Assembly: GCA_913009825.1 (NCBI GenBank)
Contig: CAJVYQ010000050.1
Coordinates: 1 to 40,152 of the forward strand
DNA from: an uncultured Deferribacteres bacterium
Lineage (GTDB): Bacteria; Zhuqueibacterota; JdFR-76; DREG01
DNA: 40,152 bases
Reading direction: 5' to 3'
Part shown: positions 18,901-26,617 of the stretch, in pieces
Layout of the letters: each line of letters opens with the position of its first letter
Numbering within the stretch: position 1 is the stretch's first letter
Program-made: the position numbers and the translations under genes
The notes under the pieces: model-generated
Database searches by the model: none
Told to the model about the DNA's origin: nothing
Seen by the model: only the letters and a program-made list of their open reading frames with translations

Positions 18901-21900
18901 GCGACGGCGGCAATCAAAGCCATAATATAACAGTGCCTAACTCTGATAAAACGTATACCGCTAATTTTAAGACACAATACGAATTAATCACTCAAGTAGA
19001 TCCTTCCGGAGGCGGTTCAATCAGCCGGAGTCCTGATGCAACCTGGTATGACGCAAACCAGCCGGTGAAATTGACGGCAAATGCCGGTTCCGGTTTTCAG
19101 TTTGTTGATTGGTCAGGAGATTTGAGCGGGTTAACCAATCCGGAGAATATAACTTTGAGTTCTGCAAAGACTGTAACGGCAAATTTCGGTGAAAGTGCAA
19201 ATTTTACTATTAAGACAAATCCTGCAAATTTATCGATTACGGTTGATGAACAGAATTATACTGCTCCGAAAACTTTTACCTGGTTGACGAAATCAACGCA
19301 TACAATTGCTACAAGTTCACCACAAAATCAGAATAATGGCTCCAGACTTGTGTGGGACAGTTGGGACGATAATGGAGCAATTTCCCACCAGATTACAGTA
19401 CAAAAATCAAAAACAAGCTACACCGCAAATTTTAAAACCCAACATCAATTAACGACATCTGTTAAGCCATCCGGAGCAGGGAGTGTAAGTCAGGATAAAT
19501 CAGGAGAATGGTTTGACGAGGGAAGTTCTGTTCAATTTACTGCTCATGCAAACCAGGGTTATGATTTTGCCAACTGGAGTAATGGCGCCAGTGGCACAGA
19601 AAATCCGAAAACAATTGTAATAAATAGTGCATTAAATATTACGGCAAATTTCACCGCCTGGCCGAAAATTACGGTGACTTCTTCGCCATCTGGACAGAAA
19701 GTGTTAGTAGATAATCAGGAATATACATCTCCTAAAGTTTTTAGCTGGCAGCCGGGTAGCAAACATTCCGTAAATGTAAATTCACCTCAAAACGGTGGTT
19801 CCGGAGTGAGGTATGTTTATAAAAGTTGGAGTGATAATGACGCCCAATCTCATCAAATTAGCACGCCTGCAAATGCAGCTACTTTTACTGCTAATTTTAA
19901 AACCCGGTATCGTTTAACAACTGGTGTAAATCCTGGCGGTTCGGGGAATGTCAGTTTGGCTCCATCGGGAGAATGGTTCGATGAAGGAACAAATGTTAAA
20001 TTAACAGAAACTCCTGACTTGGGCTATGATTTTAATCATTGGAGTGACGGAGCTTCCGGAAATCAAAATCCCAAAACAATCACGATGAATAGCACTAAAA
20101 ATGTTATTGCCAATTTTACTGCCTGGCCGGAAATTACAATAACAACTTCTCCTTCTGGATTAAAAATAGTAGTTGATGGCAATGAATTCACTTCCCCGAA
20201 AAAATTCACCTGGCAGCCTAACAGTAATCACACATTAAAGATTAACTCTCCTCAAAATGGTAATAACGGTTCCCGGTATGTTTATGTGAATTGGAATGAT
20301 GGTGGAAGTCAGGAACACCAAATAACTACTCCCTCTTCTGCAACTATTTACAAGGCAAATTTTAAGACACAATATCAATTAACCGTTAATGTGACTCCTA
20401 CTGGTTCTGGAAGTATAGATGTGAATCCGTCAGGAGATTGGTTTGACAGTGGAGCTCAGGTTAATCTTACGGCGAATGCAAGTTCAAATTATGGTTTTCT
20501 CAATTGGAGCGGCGATTATAGCGGCAGTTCTGCATCAGTCGCCATTACGATGAATTCTTCAAAAAATATCACTGCTAACTTTGGCCGGTTACGAAACATA
20601 ACCATTAAAACGAATCCGGCTAACCAGATAATCAAAGTGGATAATAAGACTTATTCGTATTCCAAAACATTCCAATGGATCGAAAACACTTCCCACTCTA
20701 TTTCTGTTGATAATTTCATAAATGTGAACAGTGGCAAACGATATCTCTGGAAGAACTGGAGTAATGGAAAATCAAGAAGCCAAAATTATTCTGTCCCTGG
20801 TTCGGATCAAACAGTAACGGCTTATTTTGATACACAATATTTCCTCACTACTTCTGTTTCTCCTTCCTCTGGGGGGAGTGTTGCTCCAAGTTCTGGCTGG
20901 TATAAACAAGGTGAAAGTGTTAAAATCCAGGCAAATCCGATCAAAGATTGGGAGTTTAAAAATTGGTCGGAGGATATTTCCGGCTCATCCAATCCGGCTC
21001 AAATTACAATGAACAGTGCAAAGTCGGTTATGGCCAACTTCCAAATTAGTGAAGTGATTGTTACAGTGACCACGAATCCGCCAGGTTATGAAATTATGGT
21101 TGATGGAAAAAAATATACTTCACCGCGCCGATTTAACTGGATTATTGGTTATAGGCATCGTATTGAAGCGCATGAATCGTATGATGTAAATGCCGGTGAA
21201 CAACTCTGGTGGGAAAAATGGAACGATAATGGAAACCGGTCACATTCTATCACTGTTTCCAGAAATGTTACTGCCTATTCCGCAACTTTAAGAAATAAAT
21301 ATTTTTTAACCCTTAATTCCCAACATGGTTCTGTTTCCGGAGCAGGTTGGTATTGGGAAGGCAGCGAAGCTCAGATATTTGTCGATTCCCCTGTTTATGA
21401 TAGGGGCACAACCCGTTATATTTTTACCTCCTGGTCCGGAGATAATTCCGGTTCAAATAAATCTGGCACAATTCAAATGAATAGTCCTCATTCAGCTACG
21501 GCAAATTGGCGAACAGAGTATTATCTGGATATTAGCTCGAATATATCAAATAATACTGATTCTTTTCAAAGCATTGAGGCGGAGAATGGATCAATTGTGA
21601 GTCCGTGCCTTATTGGAAGTGAGATAAATGCTTCCAATAGTGCCTATACTTTTTCTCCTCAGCGACACTCCGGCGCGGTTAATTTAAATTTCTCCATAAA
21701 ACAGGAAGGCGATTTTTGGATATGGGGCCGGGTATTTGCACCCTCCAATATTGAGGACTCTTTTTGGTTGTTGAAGGATAATAACCAGGATACCATTTTA
21801 TGGGATATTGGCGGCATTTATTCTGAGTGGAAATGGCTTGAGGTGACTGATAGAGCGAAGGGCATAGAAACATTTCATTTAACTCCCGGTGAACATCAAT

Positions 21901-23765
21901 TGCATGTTTTTACAAGAGAAAGAAATAGCCGGCTTGATAAAATTGTCATTACCAATAGTAAGAATTTTTCGCCCTCAGGAGTTGCCGGTGACAATAATGC
22001 TTCAAATTTTCTTGGTAATTTATTTGGCAGCGGATGGTACCCAGCCGGCCAAAAAGTAAATTTGGGGGGGGATCATTTGATACAGGTTGATGCAGTGAAT
22101 CGTTATACTTTTAAAAATTGGAGCATTGATTATTCCGGGAATCAAAATCCCGCTTCTGTGACGATGAATGGTCCAAAATCCGTGATAGCACAATGGAACT
22201 GGCAGCATTATGTTTCGATCGCCGTCGATCCGGAAACAGCAGGTGATGTAAATCCTCCTTCGCCGGGTGGCTGGTATTCGCATAATCATCTTCTTCAATT
22301 AATAGCAACACCAGCTCCGGATTTTATTTTTACAAATTGGTCCGGAAGTATTACCGATACTTCATCATCTATTGAACTTAACGTGAATGAGCCAAAACAA
22401 GTTACGGCTCATTTTGGAGAACCTAATCACCCGCCTTCTATTGATAGTTTACGGGTATCCCCTCAGTCAGTTGTGAAAGGCAGTGAGATTCAGGTTTTCT
22501 ATCATTTTACAGATCAGGATAATGACTCTGAAGGGAATTCAATTGTCCGGTGGTTAAAAAACGGATCCATTGTGACGGAACTTGACGGTAATCGGATTGT
22601 CCCCGGAGATTCCATCAATATAGGAGATGTGTGGCAGGTTACGGTTCAACCTTACGATGGGCAAGATTATGGAAGGTTCTATTATTCTGCCCCGGTTTTT
22701 GTGCTGCCAACAGCGTTACGGAATGAAATGACGTTCTCCTGGGCAGGAAATGATACAACTGTTCAATTGAAGGAACAATCTCTCGGATTAACTATAACGA
22801 TTCATAAACAAGGTTCGCAATTAGGTAAAATAACTTCAACTTCCAATTCATCAAATATACCAGCAATGCTATCTTTGGTTAATATTCCCGGTTCGGAACA
22901 ATTCTATTTCAATAATACCATTCGATCCTATTGGCTATTGTATACAACGCTGCAAAATTTTTCAATTGATTTAGCACTAAATTATTCTGATTCTTTGGTA
23001 AACCAAGCTGGTATATCAGATGAACGCAATCTTAATCTTGGCTGGTCGGATAATCTTGGCGATGAGTGGTTTTACTCTACGAATGTACACATTGATACTG
23101 CCAAAAATCTTATTTCTGTCCAAGGTTTAACCCATCTTTCTTTGTGGGCCATTGGGCAAAAACCATTCTCAAAATTTTTTCCGGTTGAATTGATGTCTTT
23201 TACTGCCGATTTGACCGATGGCAACAAAATAGAATTAAACTGGAAAACCGCTTCGGAGACGGACAATTTGGGTTTTCAAATTGAAAGAAAATCATCCAAT
23301 GAAACTTTTCAAAAAATTGGATTTATTAAAGGAAATGGAACAACGAATATTCATCATGACTATCGTTTCCTTGATGATGGGAAAGAACCGGGAGAATACT
23401 ATTACCGTTTAAAGCAGATTAATATTGACGGGACTTTTTCTTATAGTGATGAAATCCGGGTTATTGTTACAGTTCCGATCGTGTTTCACTTATCCCAAAA
23501 TTATCCGAATCCATTTAATAACTCAACTAAAATTACATTCACAATTCCGGCAAAATATTCAGGGGAGAATGTCACTCTGAAAATTTATGATACCGTAGGC
23601 AGACAGGTTAATCAGGTTCAATTTATTTCTGTTTCTCCCGGTGGTCTCAGCTTTATCTGGGATGGCAAAGATAAATTTGGCCGGCTGTTAAGCTCGGGTG
23701 TATATTTCTACCAGATAAATTTGAAGGATTTAAGTCTGAAGAAAAAAATGATCTTAATGAAATAA
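15942..23765 (+). CDS. Giant secreted repeat protein with N-terminal cohesin, InlB/PEGA-type repeats, nested CBM and T9SS tail (candidate scaffold)
   Basis: The protein has 2607 residues. The signal peptide ends 'NAGYAQ' (about residue 24). A cohesin-like domain occupies about 26-146. From about 155 to 1863 there are eleven tandem two-part units of about 155 residues. Part A (PEGA-like) has 'ITITSSP...VDVDG..Y.TPK.FQW' and ends 'YTANFKTQ'. Part B (InlB B-repeat / bacterial repeat) has 'LTT.V.PSGGG', 'WYD.G..V.L.A.A' and 'F..WSG..SG', ending 'TVTANF'. A further B repeat is interrupted by a carbohydrate-binding module at about 1870-2013, one more B repeat follows, then Ig-like, FN3-like ('PVELMSF...LNWKTASETDNLGFQIERK') and T9SS ('QNYPNPFN') domains. 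No dockerin and no catalytic domain are seen. ATG 15942 has GAGG at 15929-15932. It is probably an outer-surface stalk or scaffold. Confidence 0.83.
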   Translation: MKNLLYLCIFLISSFLLINAGYAQISITVPDQTANKGETINIPVNTSQISTQDAVISYQFDVSFNPQVLKALGASKDGTISSSASMFLANPDNNAGKMSVGAFFTTEFTGQGVVAYLQFEVIGDPAATSQVNLNNFIFNGGTPSASVNNGTFTVNYVSIDVNTSPANLQFKFDNTTYSAPKSFKVSPNSNHSLDVPDPQTDGADKRYVWKNWNDGKSKSHSVSAPGSGSSAFTANFDTQYRLTVGTNPSGAGTVSKNPNQEWIKTGTSVSLTATANSGYNFSNWTGSKSGSNNPLSFTMNSAVSVTANFVAWPTITIKTNPSNQEVIIDGSTYTAPQSRQWKPGTQHSIGVNSPISVNGGKRYVFNSWSDGGNQSHDITVPNSDKTYTANFKTQYKLTTQVDPSGGGAISKSPDATWYDANQSVSLTANANSGFQFVDWSEDLSGSTNHHDLMMNSAKTVTANFGEEVTVTVNTNPQGLKVNVDGYEYTAPHQFNWLTNTNHDLVTDQIQNEANGSRYNWTSWSDGKTRSHTILASKGTTGYTANFTQQFYLTTSSNPAAGGQVTPGSGWYDSGENVQVKANANSNYQFINWSGGLSGNETPTTVQMSQAKTVTANFTRLRNITITSSPAGKNVDVDETNYQTPKTFQWLEGSTHTINVSQSPQSGGTGIRHVYDNWSDGGNQSHDITVPNSDKTYTANFKTQYKLTTQVDPSGGGTIGKSPDATWYDANKSVELTANAGSGFQFVDWSGDLSGLTNPQNLTMNAAKTVTANFGEEVTVTVNTNPQGLKINVDGYKYTAPHQFNWLTNTSHDLATDQIQNEANGSRYNWTSWSDGKARSHTIMASKSSTSYTASFVKQFYLTTTSNPPSGGDVTPGSGWHDSGENVQVKANANSNYQFIDWSGSLSGSNNPATVQVSQAKTVTANFTRLRNITITSSPSGKNVDVDGNSYQTPKSFQWLEGSTHALNVSQSPQSGGTGIRHVYDNWSDGGNQSHNITVPNSDKTYTANFKTQYELITQVDPSGGGSISRSPDATWYDANQPVKLTANAGSGFQFVDWSGDLSGLTNPENITLSSAKTVTANFGESANFTIKTNPANLSITVDEQNYTAPKTFTWLTKSTHTIATSSPQNQNNGSRLVWDSWDDNGAISHQITVQKSKTSYTANFKTQHQLTTSVKPSGAGSVSQDKSGEWFDEGSSVQFTAHANQGYDFANWSNGASGTENPKTIVINSALNITANFTAWPKITVTSSPSGQKVLVDNQEYTSPKVFSWQPGSKHSVNVNSPQNGGSGVRYVYKSWSDNDAQSHQISTPANAATFTANFKTRYRLTTGVNPGGSGNVSLAPSGEWFDEGTNVKLTETPDLGYDFNHWSDGASGNQNPKTITMNSTKNVIANFTAWPEITITTSPSGLKIVVDGNEFTSPKKFTWQPNSNHTLKINSPQNGNNGSRYVYVNWNDGGSQEHQITTPSSATIYKANFKTQYQLTVNVTPTGSGSIDVNPSGDWFDSGAQVNLTANASSNYGFLNWSGDYSGSSASVAITMNSSKNITANFGRLRNITIKTNPANQIIKVDNKTYSYSKTFQWIENTSHSISVDNFINVNSGKRYLWKNWSNGKSRSQNYSVPGSDQTVTAYFDTQYFLTTSVSPSSGGSVAPSSGWYKQGESVKIQANPIKDWEFKNWSEDISGSSNPAQITMNSAKSVMANFQISEVIVTVTTNPPGYEIMVDGKKYTSPRRFNWIIGYRHRIEAHESYDVNAGEQLWWEKWNDNGNRSHSITVSRNVTAYSATLRNKYFLTLNSQHGSVSGAGWYWEGSEAQIFVDSPVYDRGTTRYIFTSWSGDNSGSNKSGTIQMNSPHSATANWRTEYYLDISSNISNNTDSFQSIEAENGSIVSPCLIGSEINASNSAYTFSPQRHSGAVNLNFSIKQEGDFWIWGRVFAPSNIEDSFWLLKDNNQDTILWDIGGIYSEWKWLEVTDRAKGIETFHLTPGEHQLHVFTRERNSRLDKIVITNSKNFSPSGVAGDNNASNFLGNLFGSGWYPAGQKVNLGGDHLIQVDAVNRYTFKNWSIDYSGNQNPASVTMNGPKSVIAQWNWQHYVSIAVDPETAGDVNPPSPGGWYSHNHLLQLIATPAPDFIFTNWSGSITDTSSSIELNVNEPKQVTAHFGEPNHPPSIDSLRVSPQSVVKGSEIQVFYHFTDQDNDSEGNSIVRWLKNGSIVTELDGNRIVPGDSINIGDVWQVTVQPYDGQDYGRFYYSAPVFVLPTALRNEMTFSWAGNDTTVQLKEQSLGLTITIHKQGSQLGKITSTSNSSNIPAMLSLVNIPGSEQFYFNNTIRSYWLLYTTLQNFSIDLALNYSDSLVNQAGISDERNLNLGWSDNLGDEWFYSTNVHIDTAKNLISVQGLTHLSLWAIGQKPFSKFFPVELMSFTADLTDGNKIELNWKTASETDNLGFQIERKSSNETFQKIGFIKGNGTTNIHHDYRFLDDGKEPGEYYYRLKQINIDGTFSYSDEIRVIVTVPIVFHLSQNYPNPFNNSTKITFTIPAKYSGENVTLKIYDTVGRQVNQVQFISVSPGGLSFIWDGKDKFGRLLSSGVYFYQINLKDLSLKKKMILMK
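17044..17158 (+). repeat. 115-bp exact direct repeat, copy 1
   Basis: Bases 17044-17158 recur without a change at 17971-18085, 927 bases downstream, spanning the junction of a part A and a part B repeat. A third, diverged version begins near 18898 and differs mainly at synonymous sites. Confidence 0.95.
17343..19196 (+). repeat. Two copies of a 927-bp higher-order repeat (units 3-4 and 5-6)
   Basis: Within the giant gene, units 3+4 (17343-18269) and 5+6 (18270-19196) form a two-unit super-repeat of exactly 927 bases (309 codons). Diagnostic peptides such as 'DGYxYTAPHQFNWLTNT' and 'SQSPQSGGTGIRHVYDNWSD' recur at this spacing. Unit 2 resembles units 4 and 6, so the pattern extends half a period upstream. 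Confidence 0.9.
17971..18085 (+). repeat. 115-bp exact direct repeat, copy 2
   Basis: Identical to 17044-17158. The absence of any synonymous difference points to recent unequal exchange or gene conversion, because other repeat units in the gene have diverged. Confidence 0.95.
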
Positions 23766-23771
23766 GGAAAC

Positions 23772-26423
23772 ATGAGAAAGCTGAAATTAATACGGACTGT
23801 TTTTTCAATAGTATTTAGTCTTCAGGCTTTTTCCTTATCTTTTGCCCAAATCAAAATTATGCCTTTAGGAGATTCGATAACGAGAGGCACAATGAATCTT
23901 TCTCCGACTGAAAATGATTCGGGTTACAGAGGATTTTTATTCAGGTTGCTGGATAAGGAAATAGGACGATCAAATTTTGATTTTGTCGGCTCTCTATCTA
24001 ATGGCTTATTTGCAGATACTGATCATGAAGGGCATGGCGGGTGGCGGGCAGATCAGATCGATAAAAATATCTCAGCTTGGCTAAAGCATTCCCATCCTGA
24101 TTATATTTTGCTTCATATTGGCACGAATGATGTCAGTAATGATGAATCACATAGTTCGACAATTTCGGAAATAGAAAGTATTATTGATAAGATTTATAAT
24201 TATAATCCCCATATTCATATTTTTTTAGCCAGTATTATTCCTCGGAATGACGCCAAGGATTCTCGCATGAAGGATCTGAACGTCTTAATAAAGGATCTTT
24301 ATTATTATAAAAAGGAATCAGGGTATAAAATTTATTATGTAGGTCAGGATGAGTCATTCAGGGAAAATCCAAATTTTGCCATTGCTTATTTTTCGGATGT
24401 TGTTCATCCGAATATCCGGGGCTACAGACTTATGGCTGTAAATTGGTATAATAAACTGATTGAAGTGATACGCAACGACATTCCACGTACATATTCTATC
24501 AGCAAGTTTCAGGGAGACGCTCAATCGGGACAGGTTAATCATCTTCTTTATGAAAATGTATCCGTAAAAATTTTGGATTCCAACTCCAGAACGGCTCAAA
24601 ATATTCCCGTTCAATTCAGGGTAATTAGCGGAGATGGGACAATCCAGGAATCTGTTCATCCGGCTCATATCTTTTTAGAAGCAGAAGCAGCGCAAACTTC
24701 ATTCCCATCCCAAATATATTCAGATTCCCACGCTTCTAATAATGCTTATGTCAGCTCACCGGAACGTAAAAAGGGCAATTTTTCGCTAACGGTCAATTTA
24801 GAACAAGAGGGTAATTACCAATTTTGGGGCAGAGTATTCGGCCCTTCCGGGGAGGAAGATTCTTTTTATTTATTAGTAGACAACAAACCGGACACGATAT
24901 TATGGGACATCGGAGCCAAACATAATGAATGGTATTGGCTTCCTGTAAGAGACCGATATAATGGATTGGTGAATTTTTTTCTTCGTGCCGGAGAGCATTC
25001 TTTTCATTTTATTACCAGAGAAGCTAATGCCAGATTGGATAAAATCGCAATTTCCACTGATACAAATTTCTCTCCAATTGGAATAGACGGATTTGGCACC
25101 ATTCTAACAGATAAACATGGCATTGCCAGTGCCGGCTGGCTCTTGGGACCGAATGTCGGCGAACAAAGGATAGAAGTTTCCTCATCTTTTGCTCCGGGGA
25201 AGAAAATTAATTTTCAGGCCTATGCAACATCACCGGCACAGGGAAATATTCATATTGCCGGCTCCGTTCTTTATTATGATAAATTATTTCCTGTGCCTGA
25301 TGTTGTAGTTCGATTTGACAGTACCTCATCAGATACAACGGATCAAAACGGAAACTTTTCTTTTGGTCAACTTAAAAAAGGAGCCGATTATAAAATTTGG
25401 CCGGAAACCGATATCCCGATCGTTGACGCCCGGAATATCCTGTCTTTTTACGATGCAGCCTTAATTGCCAGAGGTGCGTTGGGGTTTGACGAACTCGGCA
25501 TCGACCAGACCCTGGCAGCCGATGTGAACGGAGACGGCCGGGTTTCAATGTATGATGCAGCTTTGGTTGCCAGATTTGTTATTGGCCTGGATGATAATTC
25601 CTCTACTTTTGTGGGAAAATGGATGTTTACTCCGCAGGAACGGGCTTATGCCCAATTGGATACTTCAGTTGAAAATGTTCAATTTATTGGCATTATGCGG
25701 GGGGATTTACATGGAGGGTGGAATCAAAGGAAACTATCAAAATCAAACACCCCTTCTTTGGCTACGGCGGCTAAAAGCTTTTACAATTTTTCGGGAGATA
25801 CTTTATCGTTGGAAATTCCTTTTCGGGCTGAATCACCAATATACTCATTTTACACAGAATTAAACTATGATGCAGAAAATCTTACCTGGATTCCCGGCGA
25901 TTATGGCAAGACTATCACCCGTTTGTTTACAATATATGAACAATCACAAAATGGGGTTCTCAAACTGGGGGGGATTTATCCGGCCGGCATTCAGGAATCC
26001 GGCGGGTTGCAGTTGAAGTTTCTCTGTTCTCATGACGGCTCGAATGCGCTAAAGTCATTTAAGATTACAATTAAGTTTAATGATGGAACAACACAAGAGA
26101 CTTCCGTTGCTCCGGATGTTAAAAGGATAGATGCAGATGAAAAATTTACTGTTGATCCTGTATACCCCAATCCGTTTAATTTGGAAACAACCATTCGTTT
26201 TTATTTGCCGGAACCTGGAAAAGTTTACTTGCGTTTGTTTAATATTTTAGGACAGGAAGTATGGGCCCGTGAGGACTATTATCAATCCCCGGGACAAAAA
26301 ACGGTCCTATTTGATGGGAAAAACTTAGAAAGGAATACCCTCGAGAGTGGCAGGTATTATTTACGGATAACGAGCGATATAAGTAATTCGGCGATTGTTC
26401 AAAAGATAGTGATTGTTAAATGA
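23772..26423 (+). CDS. Secreted CE3-type SGNH esterase with nested CBM, dockerin, cohesin and T9SS tail
   Basis: The protein has 883 residues. The signal peptide ends 'LSFAQ' at residue 26. The SGNH hydrolase (27-228) has block I 'PLGDSITRG' with nucleophile Ser35, 'DHEGHGGWRADQI', block III 'HIGTND' with Asn119, and block V 'SDVVHPN' with Asp209 and His212. The 'DHEGHGGW' segment is typical of CE3 acetylxylan esterases, so deacetylation of a plant polysaccharide is the likely reaction. Next comes a Big_1-like Ig domain split by a carbohydrate-binding module (about 298-437). A regulatory-like sandwich (492-546), a dockerin-like pair with a canonical loop 'DVNGDGRVSMYD' (557-610), a cohesin-like domain (673-777) and a T9SS tail with 'VYPNPFN' (789-883) follow. 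ATG 23772 lies six bases after the previous stop and has AAGGAA upstream. Last gene of the tight run. Confidence 0.88.
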   Translation: MRKLKLIRTVFSIVFSLQAFSLSFAQIKIMPLGDSITRGTMNLSPTENDSGYRGFLFRLLDKEIGRSNFDFVGSLSNGLFADTDHEGHGGWRADQIDKNISAWLKHSHPDYILLHIGTNDVSNDESHSSTISEIESIIDKIYNYNPHIHIFLASIIPRNDAKDSRMKDLNVLIKDLYYYKKESGYKIYYVGQDESFRENPNFAIAYFSDVVHPNIRGYRLMAVNWYNKLIEVIRNDIPRTYSISKFQGDAQSGQVNHLLYENVSVKILDSNSRTAQNIPVQFRVISGDGTIQESVHPAHIFLEAEAAQTSFPSQIYSDSHASNNAYVSSPERKKGNFSLTVNLEQEGNYQFWGRVFGPSGEEDSFYLLVDNKPDTILWDIGAKHNEWYWLPVRDRYNGLVNFFLRAGEHSFHFITREANARLDKIAISTDTNFSPIGIDGFGTILTDKHGIASAGWLLGPNVGEQRIEVSSSFAPGKKINFQAYATSPAQGNIHIAGSVLYYDKLFPVPDVVVRFDSTSSDTTDQNGNFSFGQLKKGADYKIWPETDIPIVDARNILSFYDAALIARGALGFDELGIDQTLAADVNGDGRVSMYDAALVARFVIGLDDNSSTFVGKWMFTPQERAYAQLDTSVENVQFIGIMRGDLHGGWNQRKLSKSNTPSLATAAKSFYNFSGDTLSLEIPFRAESPIYSFYTELNYDAENLTWIPGDYGKTITRLFTIYEQSQNGVLKLGGIYPAGIQESGGLQLKFLCSHDGSNALKSFKITIKFNDGTTQETSVAPDVKRIDADEKFTVDPVYPNPFNLETTIRFYLPEPGKVYLRLFNILGQEVWAREDYYQSPGQKTVLFDGKNLERNTLESGRYYLRITSDISNSAIVQKIVIVK

Positions 26424-26617
26424 ACAACTCTTTGTTAAATGCTGTGTGCTGCATATTTTTATTAATTTATCTACAGAATTTTAAAAGAAGGAATCGAATC
26501 TTTCTTGTGGAAGTTTCCCGGTAAGCTCTGCAAATTTCAATTTACGGTAGAGCCGTTGCCTAATTATGCCGATAATAATTTTGTGTGTATTTTGGCTGGA
26601 AAGGAGTCGTGTAGTTC

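Noticed and set aside
16408-21530. Regularly spaced repeats that could suggest CRISPR or a satellite
   Set aside because: The repeats are in frame within one long coding region, have a period of about 465 bases and encode beta-repeat domains.
26424-26617. Possible promoter before the 26618 gene (GATAAT near 26570)
   Set aside because: No -35 hexamer lies at a sensible distance, so I did not list it as a promoter.
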